A stretch of DNA of 11,099 nucleotides from Oscillospiraceae bacterium (GTDB lineage: Bacteria > Bacillota > Clostridia > UBA1381), in assembly GCA_015068545.1 (NCBI GenBank), contig SVKH01000045.1, positions 1 to 11,099 of the forward strand. Direction: 5' to 3'. Within the stretch, counting starts at the first letter, position 1, and each line of letters begins with the position of its first letter. The notes under the pieces were generated by a model, which was not told the origin of the DNA, ran no database searches, and saw nothing but the letters and a program-made list of their open reading frames with translations. This document shows positions 1 through 6,951 of the stretch, one piece after another. A program made the position numbers and the translations under genes.

Positions 1-1
1 A

Positions 2-40
2 TGTGCAGATAGAGTACCTTCCACAAAGGGAGTATTGTAA
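2..40 (+). CDS. hisB: HisB, imidazoleglycerol-phosphate dehydratase, C-terminal tail only
   Basis: Reading frame 2 encodes the residues CADRVPSTKGVL and then a TAA stop at 38-40. The ending 'PSTKGVL' or 'PSSKGVL' is the characteristic C-terminus of HisB, which dehydrates imidazoleglycerol phosphate, the step after the HisH/HisF reaction. The rest of the gene lies outside the window. Position directly before hisH is the usual hisB-H-A-F-I order, which supports the call although only 12 codons are visible. The gap to hisH is 26 bases, consistent with co-transcription. Confidence 0.85.
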   Translation, partial: CADRVPSTKGVL

Positions 41-66
41 TAAACAGAAAGGCTAGCGAAGTATAG

Positions 67-684
67 ATGATAGCAATAGTAGATTATGGCGTAGGAAATT
101 TGTTTTCCTTAGAATGCTCCTTTGGGGCAATAGGTGCGGATACCGTTATTACAGGCGATAAAAGCATCATAGAAAAATGTGAAAAGATAATTCTTCCCGG
201 CGTTGGTGCATATTCCGATGCCATAGATAAACTGAAAAAAACAGGACTTGATTCGGTTATAATAAATGAGGCAAAAAAGGGCAAGCCTATTTTAGGTATT
301 TGTCTTGGTATGCAGCTTTTGTTTGAAAAAAGCTATGAGTACGGAGAGTATCAGGGACTGGGATTGATAAAAGGGGAGATACGTCCTATTATAGAGGCGG
401 CACCTTCGGTAAAAGTACCGCATATTGGTTGGAACACCCTCAATTTCCATGGTGAAAAGCCACCGATTTTCAAATACATAGAAGAAGGAAGCTATGTGTA
501 TTTTGTGCATTCCTTCTACGGTGCAGACTGCGACAGCGTCTGTGCAACCACAGATTATGGCGCAAGCCTGACTGCTGCTGTGGCAAAGGGAAATGTGTAC
601 GGGTGCCAGTTCCATCCGGAAAAAAGCGGAAGTGTAGGGCTGGATATTCTGCGAGGCTTTTGTGAATTGGAGGTGGACGGATAA
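67..684 (+). CDS. hisH: HisH, glutamine amidotransferase subunit of imidazole-glycerol-phosphate synthase
   Basis: This 205-residue class I glutamine amidotransferase hydrolyses glutamine and feeds ammonia to HisF, which closes the imidazole ring; the product pair is imidazoleglycerol phosphate and AICAR. The catalytic triad is visible: the nucleophile Cys79 in GICLGMQ, and His183 and Glu185 in QFHPEKS. The N-terminus MIAIVDYGVGNL and the PGVGAY oxyanion-side loop near residue 44 are typical of HisH, and the length is normal for the family. The ATG at 67 is the conserved family start, although the ribosome binding site is weak: AGAAAGG at 46-52 is 14 bases away, so translation may be coupled to hisB. 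The stop TAA shares its last A with the hisA start codon. Cytoplasmic. Confidence 0.97.
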   Translation: MIAIVDYGVGNLFSLECSFGAIGADTVITGDKSIIEKCEKIILPGVGAYSDAIDKLKKTGLDSVIINEAKKGKPILGICLGMQLLFEKSYEYGEYQGLGLIKGEIRPIIEAAPSVKVPHIGWNTLNFHGEKPPIFKYIEEGSYVYFVHSFYGADCDSVCATTDYGASLTAAVAKGNVYGCQFHPEKSGSVGLDILRGFCELEVDG

Positions 685-1397
685 TGATTATTTTTCCTGC
701 AATAGACCTGTATGATAAAAAGGCGGTAAGGCTTTTAAAAGGTGACTACAATCAAATGACGGTGTACAGCGACAATCCCTGCGAAATAGCAAAAGACTTT
801 GAAAAAAAGGGTGCTACCCATATCCATATAGTAGACCTAGAAGGCGCTAAAACAGGTGGCACTCCAAATATAGATTGTGTAAAGGATATTGTTGCGTCCA
901 CATCACTGTTTTGCGAAATAGGCGGAGGAATCCGTAATATGGAAACGGTAGATACATACATAGCTGCGGGTATAAAACGTGTTATTCTTGGCACAGCTGC
1001 GGTAGAAAATGAGGATTTCGTAAAGGAATGTACAAACAAGTATGGGGATAAAATTGCGGTAGGCGTAGATATCAAAGACGGATATGTTGCCATAAAAGGC
1101 TGGCTGGAAAAATCCCAGTACAAATGCTTTGAGTTTTGCGAAAAGATGCAAAGTCTTGGAGTAAAAACACTTATCTGTACAGATATTTCCAAAGATGGAG
1201 CTATGGTGGGGACAAACCACGAGCTTTACCGTCAGCTATCGGAAAAATTTGATATTCAGATTGTTGCATCAGGCGGAGTTTCTTCCATAGACGATGTAAA
1301 AAAACTGCGCACACTTGATATATACGGTGCAATCATAGGTAAGGCATATTACACAGGTGCAATAGATTTAGAGGAAGCAATTGAGGTGGCAAAATGA
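684..1397 (+). CDS. hisA: HisA, phosphoribosylformimino-AICAR phosphate isomerase (ProFAR isomerase)
   Basis: This 237-residue (beta/alpha)8 barrel catalyses the Amadori rearrangement of ProFAR to PRFAR, the substrate of HisF/HisH. The two catalytic aspartates are present: Asp8 in FPAIDLYD and Asp129 in VGVDIKDG. The half-barrel phosphate-binding loops are also visible, GGGIR at 80-84 and SGGVSS near 197-202, reflecting the duplicated half-barrel that HisA shares with HisF. GGAGG at 669-673 serves as ribosome binding site, 10 bases before the ATG. The start overlaps the hisH stop by one base and the 3' end overlaps hisF by four bases (ATGA), so translation is probably coupled. Length is normal and nothing is disrupted. 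Confidence 0.97.
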   Translation: MIIFPAIDLYDKKAVRLLKGDYNQMTVYSDNPCEIAKDFEKKGATHIHIVDLEGAKTGGTPNIDCVKDIVASTSLFCEIGGGIRNMETVDTYIAAGIKRVILGTAAVENEDFVKECTNKYGDKIAVGVDIKDGYVAIKGWLEKSQYKCFEFCEKMQSLGVKTLICTDISKDGAMVGTNHELYRQLSEKFDIQIVASGGVSSIDDVKKLRTLDIYGAIIGKAYYTGAIDLEEAIEVAK

Positions 1398-2152
1398 TAA
1401 CAAAAAGAATTATTCCTTGCCTGGATGTAAAGGACGGCAGAGTGGTAAAGGGTGTTAATTTTGAAGGGTTGTCCGATGTATCGTCACCTACGGCGCTTGC
1501 CGAGTTTTACACCAATAATGGTGCAGATGAATTGGTTTTCTACGATATAACCGCATCAAGTGATGGCAGAAGGCTTTTTACCGATGTTTTGTGCGAAGTT
1601 GCAAAAGAGGTTTTTATTCCTCTTACAGTCGGTGGAGGAATCAATACTCTTGCCGATTTTGACAGAGTATTAAAATGCGGAGCAGACAAGGTAAGCGTAA
1701 ATTCAGGAGCTATAAAAAATCCAAAGCTCATATATGAGGCAGCAAAGCGCTACGGAGACCAGTGTGTCGTAATTTCTGCCGATGTAAAAAGAGTAGACGG
1801 AACTCTTCATGTTTTCGCAAAAGGCGGTAGGGAAGATACCGGTATGGAAGCGGTAAGCTGGATAAAAAAGTGTGTTGACCTGGGTGCCGGTGAGGTTGTT
1901 CTAAACTCCATAGACACCGACGGAGTAAAAAAAGGATTTGATCTTGAGATGCTTAGATTAGTTACAGAGGCTGTAAATGTGCCTGTTATCGCATCTGGCG
2001 GAGCTGGATGTATAGAAGATTTCATCACACTTTTTAAGGAGCTTCCGCAGGTTGACGCAGGTCTTGCGGCATCCATCTTCCATTTTGGAGAGGTGTCAAT
2101 AGCAGACCTTAAGCAAAAGCTTAAAGAAAACGGCATATTAGTCAGGATTTAA
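1394..2152 (+). CDS. hisF: HisF, cyclase subunit of imidazole-glycerol-phosphate synthase
   Basis: This 252-residue (beta/alpha)8 barrel receives ammonia from HisH and converts PRFAR to imidazoleglycerol phosphate plus AICAR, which links histidine and purine synthesis. The start MITKRIIPCLDVKDGRVVKG is diagnostic, with catalytic Asp11. The second catalytic residue is Asp130 in VISADVKR. The phosphate loops TVGGGI at 78-83 and ASGGAG at 200-205 are intact, as is the NSIDTDG motif at 171-177. The ATG sits in an ATGA overlap with the hisA stop, and GAGGTGG at 1383-1389 inside hisA is the likely ribosome binding site. Length matches the family. Confidence 0.98.
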   Translation: MITKRIIPCLDVKDGRVVKGVNFEGLSDVSSPTALAEFYTNNGADELVFYDITASSDGRRLFTDVLCEVAKEVFIPLTVGGGINTLADFDRVLKCGADKVSVNSGAIKNPKLIYEAAKRYGDQCVVISADVKRVDGTLHVFAKGGREDTGMEAVSWIKKCVDLGAGEVVLNSIDTDGVKKGFDLEMLRLVTEAVNVPVIASGGAGCIEDFITLFKELPQVDAGLAASIFHFGEVSIADLKQKLKENGILVRI

Positions 2153-2166
2153 GAGAGGATTAGAGT

Positions 2167-2814
2167 ATGATAAATATAGACGAATTAAAATTTGACGAAA
2201 AAGGGTTAATCCCTGCAATCATTATAGATTCTGTTACCAAGGAGGTTTTGACTCTTGCGTATATGAACAGAGAAAGTCTGGAAATCTCTATGGAAAAAGG
2301 TCTCACATGTTTTTGGAGCAGATCCCGTAATGAGCTGTGGTTAAAAGGCGAAACCAGCGGTAATTATCAGCACATAGTTTCTATCACAGCAGATTGCGAT
2401 AACGATGCATTAAAGATTGTGGTGGAAAAGGACGGTCCGGCTTGCCACACAGGTGAGGAGAGCTGTTTCTACAATAAATTATGGCAAAGTGATTCTAAAA
2501 ACGAATTCTCATTAGAAAGCCTTATGACTTTGATAGAAGGAAGAAAAACAGACAAAAAGGAAGGCTCCTATACTACCTATCTATTCGAAAAGGGACTGGA
2601 TAAGATTTTGAAAAAGGTGGGAGAGGAGTGTACCGAGGTTATCATCGCTGCCAAGGATAATGACATTAAAGAAACCATATACGAAGTGTCAGATCTGACA
2701 TATCACGTTATGGTGATGATGATAGAAATGGGAATCTCCCTAAAGGATATTCACAATGAATTAGCATCTCGTCATGTAATAGATCATAAGGTGAAACAAG
2801 AAAAGATGACCTGA
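2167..2814 (+). CDS. hisIE: HisIE, bifunctional phosphoribosyl-AMP cyclohydrolase / phosphoribosyl-ATP pyrophosphatase
   Basis: A 215-residue fusion of HisI and HisE. Residues 1-105 are the zinc-dependent cyclohydrolase that opens the adenine ring of PR-AMP: the metal site is visible as the DCDND motif (76-80) with Cys77, plus Cys93 and Cys100 in the ACHTGEESC segment. Residues about 115-205 form the all-alpha pyrophosphohydrolase that makes PR-AMP from PR-ATP, with the acidic cluster VGEECTEVI (Glu153, Glu154, Glu157) and Asp176 in EVSDLTYH. The I-then-E order is usual for bacterial fusions. A ribosome binding site AGAGGA at 2154-2159 lies about 7 bases before the ATG, and the gap to hisF is 14 bases. 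It appears to be the last gene of the operon. The long inverted repeat begins on the last base of its TGA stop, but the protein does not look truncated. Confidence 0.97.
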   Translation: MINIDELKFDEKGLIPAIIIDSVTKEVLTLAYMNRESLEISMEKGLTCFWSRSRNELWLKGETSGNYQHIVSITADCDNDALKIVVEKDGPACHTGEESCFYNKLWQSDSKNEFSLESLMTLIEGRKTDKKEGSYTTYLFEKGLDKILKKVGEECTEVIIAAKDNDIKETIYEVSDLTYHVMVMMIEMGISLKDIHNELASRHVIDHKVKQEKMT

Positions 2815-2941
2815 TCGGTGGGTTAAAATCGCCCTGATCACTTCGTTATCGCCAAAGAAACCCCTCGGCGTACCCAAGTACGCCTTCGGGGGACCATGGC
2901 GGTTTACTTTGACGATTCATGACGATTTTTCCGCCACCGAT
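2814..2941. repeat. 128-base imperfect inverted repeat (large multi-stem hairpin)
   Basis: Nested complementary arms can be traced by eye. The outermost pair is ATCGGTGG (2814-2821) with CCACCGAT (2934-2941). Next come AAAATCG (2825-2831) with CGATTTT (2923-2929), CGCCA (2850-2854) with TGGCG (2897-2901), and CCCC (2861-2864) with GGGG (2888-2891). The innermost is a perfect 7-bp stem GGCGTAC (2867-2873) / GTACGCC (2878-2884) around a CCAA loop. The segments between are partly complementary and would form internal loops. It is more GC-rich than its flanks and carries no open reading frame of note. Likely explanations are a REP/BIME-type or MITE-like interspersed repeat, or a stable 3' structure protecting the his mRNA. 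No target duplication is evident at the ends. Confidence 0.8.
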
Positions 2942-2970
2942 GGACGGTGTGTTAAACCTGTTATAAAGGG

Positions 2971-3017
2971 AAGAATCAATCGAGGAATACTTATATATTC
3001 TGACGATTGATTTTTTT
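2971..3017 (+). terminator. Probable Rho-independent terminator of the his operon
   Basis: A 9-bp perfect stem AATCAATCG (2974-2982) / CGATTGATT (3004-3012) can be extended by G-U and A-U pairs from 2971-2973. It encloses an inner 5-bp stem GAATA (2985-2989) / TATTC (2996-3000). The 3' arm runs into seven consecutive T (3011-3017). The stem is AT-rich, so it may be a weaker terminator than usual, but the geometry is right and it is the only hairpin plus T-run between hisIE and the next gene. Confidence 0.65.
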
Positions 3018-3137
3018 ACTGTTTTATGCTGTGAACAGGAAGTAGAAATAGCGAAAGTTTCCTAATTATAACAGATTGTTTGTTTTATTCAGAAAAAGCT
3101 TCTGTGGGTGAGTTAACAGAATGTTTACAAAATAGCA
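3018..3137. other. Non-coding spacer without recognised content
   Basis: AT-rich DNA between the his terminator and the promoter of the SLH-peptidase gene. I see no convincing small gene with a ribosome binding site, no riboswitch-like fold and no repeat. It could hold upstream regulatory sites that cannot be recognised from one copy. Confidence 0.5.
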
Positions 3138-3166
3138 CTTTCATATTAACAATTATGTGATATACT
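3138..3166 (+). promoter_or_regulatory. Candidate extended -10 promoter for the SLH-peptidase gene
   Basis: TATACT at 3161-3166 is a 5-of-6 match to the sigma-A -10 box. It is preceded by TGA at 3158-3160, which fits the TGn extended -10 element. The best -35 at 17-base spacing is CTTTCA (3138-3143), only half matching TTGACA, which is acceptable when an extended -10 is present. It lies about 34 bases upstream of the start codon. Confidence 0.5.
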
Positions 3167-3184
3167 GTTAGGGTATTTTATTTT

Positions 3185-3194
3185 GGAAAGGTGG
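3185..3194 (+). promoter_or_regulatory. Ribosome binding site that sets the start at 3200
   Basis: GGAAAGGTGG ends 5 bases before ATG 3200 and is the evident Shine-Dalgarno sequence. A GTG at 3191 is in frame, but it lies inside this site and would precede the signal peptide by three residues, so it is rejected as start. Another ATG at 3196 is out of frame. Confidence 0.75.
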
Positions 3195-3199
3195 TATGT

Positions 3200-4639
3200 A
3201 TGAAAAAAATTATGACAATCGCCATATGTGCAATGCTGCTGGCCGGAACTCAGGCGCAGGCGGTTTCCGATTGGGCTATATCGGAGGCACATGAGGCGAA
3301 CAAAAGAGGTTTAGTCACTCACAGCCTGTTGTGGGGAAGCATAACCGAGAACATTACAAGAGAAGAATTTTGCTATTTGGCAATGAATTTATACAAAAAC
3401 ATGGGAGGAGAAGGAGCAGATACGAGGGAAAATCCCTTCACCGATACGGAAAATCCGGCAGTGATAGAGGCATACAATCTTGGTATCATAAACGGAAAAA
3501 CTGCCACAGAGTTCTATCCTAATGCTCCAATAACCAGACAGGAAATCGCAAAAATAATAATGCTCACAGTAAATAACCTGACAGAAAGAGGCATTACCGA
3601 AAAGGAAATATGCGAAGTATGTCAGTTTGATGATTTTAACGATGTTCATGAATGGGCAATAAGATACGTAGAAGATGCAGTAAAGAGCAACATAATAAAT
3701 GGCTATTCACCGCGATACCTGTTTCCGCAGGGTAACGCAACCAGAGAGCAAGCGATTGCTATAATGAACAGAGCGTATGAAAATTTCTCGCCAATGGTGA
3801 AAGATTATGCAGTACCTCAGGTGGATTATCCCGAAAACGGTGAAGTTAAAGGTGATGAAGTTTCTGTATCATGGAGTCATGTAATGGGAGCGCATAGCTA
3901 CTCAGTTATTTTAAGAGATAAGGACAAGAATGTGTTATCTACGCAGGTGACTTGGGAAAATAAATACACATTACCGGTGAAAGACCTTGCAGAAGGTGAG
4001 TATTCTATCATAGTAGGAGCGAAAGTGGGAGATTTTGCCGATGTATATTCTCCTGAAATAACCGTGAAAAAAATCTCCGATAAAAATACAGGTAGCGGAT
4101 CTGCAGGAGAGGGTTTTGTAGACAAATATCCTACTCAGCAAGACAAGCTAAGACGAATTTTTCCTGATGGACAGCCATACACCGACAAAGAAACGGCAGT
4201 GGCAAATATGAGGCAGGTAAAGGTCCCGGTATGGAAGCTGAATAAAAACGGAGAAAAGTATCCTTCAGAGGCTACTTTGGAGATTAATGCTAATCTGGCA
4301 GAAGATGTGGTAAGCATTTTTACCGAAATATTCAATGATCCCGAAAGGTTCCCTATAAAGAATCTGGGCGGGTTCAGTTGGCGTAACACAGCCTCCGGCA
4401 GTGTTTCAGAGCACAGCTATGGTACTTGTATCGACATAAACTGGGAGGAAAATTACTATTGCTATGCCGCAACAGGTGAGGCAATTACGGGTAATTACTG
4501 GAAACCATATGAGGATCCATATTCCATTCCTGCAGAAAGCAGTGTAGTAAGGATTTTCAAAAAATATGGATTTAAATGGGGCGGTGACGCATGGACCACC
4601 CTGAGAGACTATATGCACTTCACATATCTTGGAAGATAA
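3200..4639 (+). CDS. Secreted SLH-domain protein with C-terminal M15-type peptidase (peptidoglycan endopeptidase/carboxypeptidase)
   Basis: A 479-residue exported protein. Residues 1-21 form a signal peptide: MKK, a hydrophobic core, then a signal peptidase I site AQA-VS. Residues about 22-195 contain roughly three S-layer-homology repeats, marked by ITREEF (52-57), ITRQEI (111-116) and ATREQA (180-185) and by FTDTENP and FNDVHEW openings; these bind secondary wall polymer. Residues about 208-291 are an Ig/FnIII-like beta sandwich (VSVSWSHV), then a GSGS linker near 298-301. Residues about 310-479 match M15 metallopeptidases of the CwlK/VanY type: the zinc ligands would be His405 and Asp412 in SEHSYGTCID and His473 in YMHF, with the GFKWGGDAW motif at 457-465. 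It likely cleaves stem peptides in the cell wall. D,D-carboxypeptidase versus L-Ala-D-Glu endopeptidase activity cannot be decided by eye. It is monocistronic, with its own promoter and terminator. Confidence 0.9.
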   Translation: MKKIMTIAICAMLLAGTQAQAVSDWAISEAHEANKRGLVTHSLLWGSITENITREEFCYLAMNLYKNMGGEGADTRENPFTDTENPAVIEAYNLGIINGKTATEFYPNAPITRQEIAKIIMLTVNNLTERGITEKEICEVCQFDDFNDVHEWAIRYVEDAVKSNIINGYSPRYLFPQGNATREQAIAIMNRAYENFSPMVKDYAVPQVDYPENGEVKGDEVSVSWSHVMGAHSYSVILRDKDKNVLSTQVTWENKYTLPVKDLAEGEYSIIVGAKVGDFADVYSPEITVKKISDKNTGSGSAGEGFVDKYPTQQDKLRRIFPDGQPYTDKETAVANMRQVKVPVWKLNKNGEKYPSEATLEINANLAEDVVSIFTEIFNDPERFPIKNLGGFSWRNTASGSVSEHSYGTCIDINWEENYYCYAATGEAITGNYWKPYEDPYSIPAESSVVRIFKKYGFKWGGDAWTTLRDYMHFTYLGR

Positions 4640-4642
4640 AAT

Positions 4643-4690
4643 AAGACCGGATGAGAGGTTATGTATAATCCTCGTATCCGGTCTTTGTAG
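4643..4690. terminator. Hairpin terminator, possibly bidirectional, between convergent genes
   Basis: A 10-bp perfect stem AAGACCGGAT (4643-4652) / ATCCGGTCTT (4676-4685) continues, after a small internal loop, into GAGG (4655-4658) / CCTC (4670-4673). It starts four bases after the SLH-peptidase stop. The T-run on the + strand is short (TTTGTAGTT). On the - strand the hairpin is followed by the T-rich TTATTTTAT, so it may also end transcripts of the minus-strand glycosidase, whose stop is about 220 bases away. The remaining spacer to 4905 shows no gene or other clear structure. Confidence 0.75.
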
Positions 4691-4905
4691 TTACTTTAAA
4701 ATTATGAACGTGCATTCCCTATGTATATAAATTGTATTCTCCTTTAACATTTGCAGAGCAAAAATTGTAGAAGAAGCTATTTTACAAGTGCGCAAGCCTT
4801 GATTCATAAATTATGCAGATGTGTCTATTAAAAATGAACTGCAGCAAATGATGTTTTTATCTCTTTAACAGACCTGTCCCTATTATGCACAGAAGTGTAA
4901 ATTTT

Positions 4906-6885
4906 TTAGAATTCCAAAACTACTATCTTGTGGCATTCAAATTTATCTACTTTAAAATGCGTATAAGCACCATCGTAATCAAATGGAATCTCTTTACGTT
5001 CAGGTGCTAGGAAAACCCTTTGCGGTCTCGCTTCACATTTTACAGAAACCATCGTATCATATACAGGCAGAAGGTCCTCGATGATGTCCGTATATTCTCC
5101 ACGCCTTACAGGAGCTGCATAAAGTAAGTGAACATTTTTCCTGTCACCCTGTTTTGTGACTGTTATCACTCCCTGTGCAGGAAGATTTGTCTTTACCGTT
5201 TTATTCGGCATTAATTTTTCTATTATTTCAACCACCATCTCCTTAACGGCAATACTTCCCACACTGGCATATTCATTAAAAATATCCCATGCAATATATA
5301 CTCCGTCTCGTCCCATTACTACGGCAGGTTTTTTATCATCAGGGTTATTTGGTGCGTGATGATGCGAGCAAAAATGTTCTGGTGTTCTGTTAAAGTATGG
5401 ATTTTCGCATTCAACTAAAACTTCACCAGTTACATTTTTAATCTTATATTCGTCAGAATAGATGAGATATGCTGAATTTCTAAGACTTTTAACATCAAAT
5501 CTTGGGCGTGCATAGCTTGGTGAAAATCCATTTTTACCGTCAAACTCGCATCCAAAGTCTAGCATAAATCTACCGTTCTCGTCTATTCCCGACATGCCGG
5601 TTGCAAGTACCTTTCCGCCATTTTGCGTAAATTCTTTGAGTTTTTTTGTAAGCTCTTCATCTATGGATACTCTGTCAGGGAGTATTATCAGTTTGTGCTT
5701 CAGAAAATCAGCCTCAATGTCTATGTAGTCGAAAAGGTATTTTCCCTCCAGTAGTATTCTTGCACAGCCAGCATCATGCCTTCCTGTTTGTGCCGAGATA
5801 CTCCAATTTTGCATACCCTTTGAGTTATAGTAGTTTTCTGCTGCCTCAACTCCAAAAACTGCAACATCGGAGATATTTTCAGCATTTTGTAAATATTCTT
5901 CTTTTTCTTCTATTTCGCTATATGCTGCACCGATTAACTCATAAGTTGCCAAATCCATTTCACCAAGAGGATGAAGTTGATCACCTATTGAGCATTTAGC
6001 TCCGTTTGCAACAGAAAGAGCAACCTCATAGCGGAGCGCATTAGGGTGTTTAAATCCGCCAAATTCTCCCCAGCTTATATGGAACTTACCGGTCATCCCC
6101 AAATATTCCATACCGAGTGTTCTCGAATATGCTGCTGAAACAGGGAAGTGGTCATATCCCCAACCGCCTGTCGGCAAGCTTTCGAGTTCCAAGTGTGTAT
6201 TTGCAAATGCCAAATCTCGCCTGCCCATGCGGATATGTCCGCCGTTATGGAAAAGAGGCAATCCAGGTTTTACCGAATCGATGGTTTCACGAACGCGCTT
6301 TAAATAATTTGCATAAACGCGTTCTGCAAGCTCCATTACATTTTTTTCGTCATTAGCATCCTTGCCCTCTTTTTTGAGCTGGTTCATACAGCTCTCGCAA
6401 TAGCATGGCTGAACCCCTATGATATCAAGGAATATTCCATCCGCATCGTAATTTTCACACACTTCTTTTATTTGTGCAAGCAATACATCAAGGTATGGGG
6501 AATTAAGGCATAGCTTATGATATCCCGCAGTAACAAAATCGGGTGTGCCTACTACACTTTCATTACTATTTCTCACAACTTCTGTTCTGTGACATACAGC
6601 ATATTTCTCATCAAAGCCCGCCGACAGATAAACCGGGGTTTTTACTCCGATTTCATGAGCTGCTTCAATCTGCTGACCCAATAAATCAAACTTGAGTTCA
6701 GGATGCATTTGGTTTGCTTTTGACGGATGGTATGCCCAACCGTGATGGCATTTTGAAAATAAAGTGATTGAGTTTACATGTCCTAGGATAAGTGCTTTTT
6801 GAAATTGTTTTTTGTCAAAGCTCTGTCCTATATTTTTAATTTTTTCACTGGTGTGAAAATCAAGATGTACTTGTCTGAAGTTCAT
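4906..6885 (-). CDS. Putative cytoplasmic glycoside hydrolase, GHL6-like with beta-galactosidase-trimerisation-like domain
   Basis: A 659-residue protein without signal peptide or membrane segment. The N-terminal about 330 residues read as a TIM barrel of the 'hypothetical glycosyl hydrolase 6' type: RQVHLDFHTS at 4-13, HHGWAYHPS near 47-55, then DADGIFLDI (147-155) with Asp154 at a likely beta-4 catalytic position. A CxCxxC cluster (Cys161, 163, 166) follows, then HLELESLP (231-238) and SWGEFGG (271-277) with Glu274. Residues about 335-550 look like the Rossmann-like trimerisation domain that follows GH42-type barrels (LIILPDRVSIDEELTKKL, NGGKVLATG), and 560-659 is a beta-rich cap. Relation to GH151-like fucosidases is possible but unproven; substrate is unknown. 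AAGGAGG (complement of 6893-6899) lies 7 bases before the ATG and fixes the start. The neighbour upstream is a large surface glycosidase, so it may process imported oligosaccharides. Confidence 0.75.
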   Translation of the reverse strand: MNFRQVHLDFHTSEKIKNIGQSFDKKQFQKALILGHVNSITLFSKCHHGWAYHPSKANQMHPELKFDLLGQQIEAAHEIGVKTPVYLSAGFDEKYAVCHRTEVVRNSNESVVGTPDFVTAGYHKLCLNSPYLDVLLAQIKEVCENYDADGIFLDIIGVQPCYCESCMNQLKKEGKDANDEKNVMELAERVYANYLKRVRETIDSVKPGLPLFHNGGHIRMGRRDLAFANTHLELESLPTGGWGYDHFPVSAAYSRTLGMEYLGMTGKFHISWGEFGGFKHPNALRYEVALSVANGAKCSIGDQLHPLGEMDLATYELIGAAYSEIEEKEEYLQNAENISDVAVFGVEAAENYYNSKGMQNWSISAQTGRHDAGCARILLEGKYLFDYIDIEADFLKHKLIILPDRVSIDEELTKKLKEFTQNGGKVLATGMSGIDENGRFMLDFGCEFDGKNGFSPSYARPRFDVKSLRNSAYLIYSDEYKIKNVTGEVLVECENPYFNRTPEHFCSHHHAPNNPDDKKPAVVMGRDGVYIAWDIFNEYASVGSIAVKEMVVEIIEKLMPNKTVKTNLPAQGVITVTKQGDRKNVHLLYAAPVRRGEYTDIIEDLLPVYDTMVSVKCEARPQRVFLAPERKEIPFDYDGAYTHFKVDKFECHKIVVLEF

Positions 6886-6922
6886 AGTAAAGCCTCCTTG
6901 TTTTTTTTATTTTCAGACTGGA

Positions 6923-6943
6923 TTGATATCCGTTTTCATTCAA
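6923..6943. promoter_or_regulatory. Possible operator dyad upstream of the GHL6-like gene
   Basis: TTGA (6923-6926) and TCAA (6940-6943) bracket a 21-base segment. On the minus strand it contains TGAAAACGG, which resembles half of a catabolite-responsive (cre) or LacI-family site but misses the full cre consensus by one base of spacing. It would sit just after the start point of the candidate promoter at 6952-6978, a position suited to repression. This is a single weak match. Confidence 0.25.
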
Positions 6944-6951
6944 GATATTTA

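Noticed and set aside
84..2136. Several open frames of 60-150 codons on the minus strand opposite hisH, hisA and hisF.
   Set aside because: They lie entirely within well-supported his genes in other frames, have no ribosome binding site and show no recognisable domain; they are coding shadows.
684..2152. HisA and HisF as a duplicated repeat worth reporting.
   Set aside because: Their similarity is the well-known ancient half-barrel duplication and is present in nearly all his operons.
2814..2941. The long inverted repeat as a T-box or other his leader riboswitch.
   Set aside because: It lies after the operon rather than before it, has no T-box core motif that I can see, and no amino acid biosynthesis gene follows.
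3191..3199. GTG at 3191 as start of the SLH-peptidase gene, adding three residues (MVC) before MKK.
   Set aside because: The GTG is inside the Shine-Dalgarno sequence, and the ATG at 3200 has ideal spacing and gives a standard signal peptide.
3200..3262. The Cys in TIAIC near the N-terminus of the SLH protein as a lipoprotein attachment site.
   Set aside because: It lies within the hydrophobic core at residue 10, without a lipobox context; an AQA-VS signal peptidase I site follows at residue 21.
4865..4885. GGGACAGGTCTG on the minus strand, resembling GGGACAGG-type motifs seen near REP or IS200-like elements.
   Set aside because: Only a single short copy without an inverted partner or transposase nearby; insufficient for a mobile element remnant.
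4691..4905. Short minus-strand frames of 18-19 codons near 4680-4760 with a GGAG nearby.
   Set aside because: Spacing to any ATG is wrong or the GGAG is inside the frame, the peptides are very short, and nothing suggests a toxin or leader peptide.
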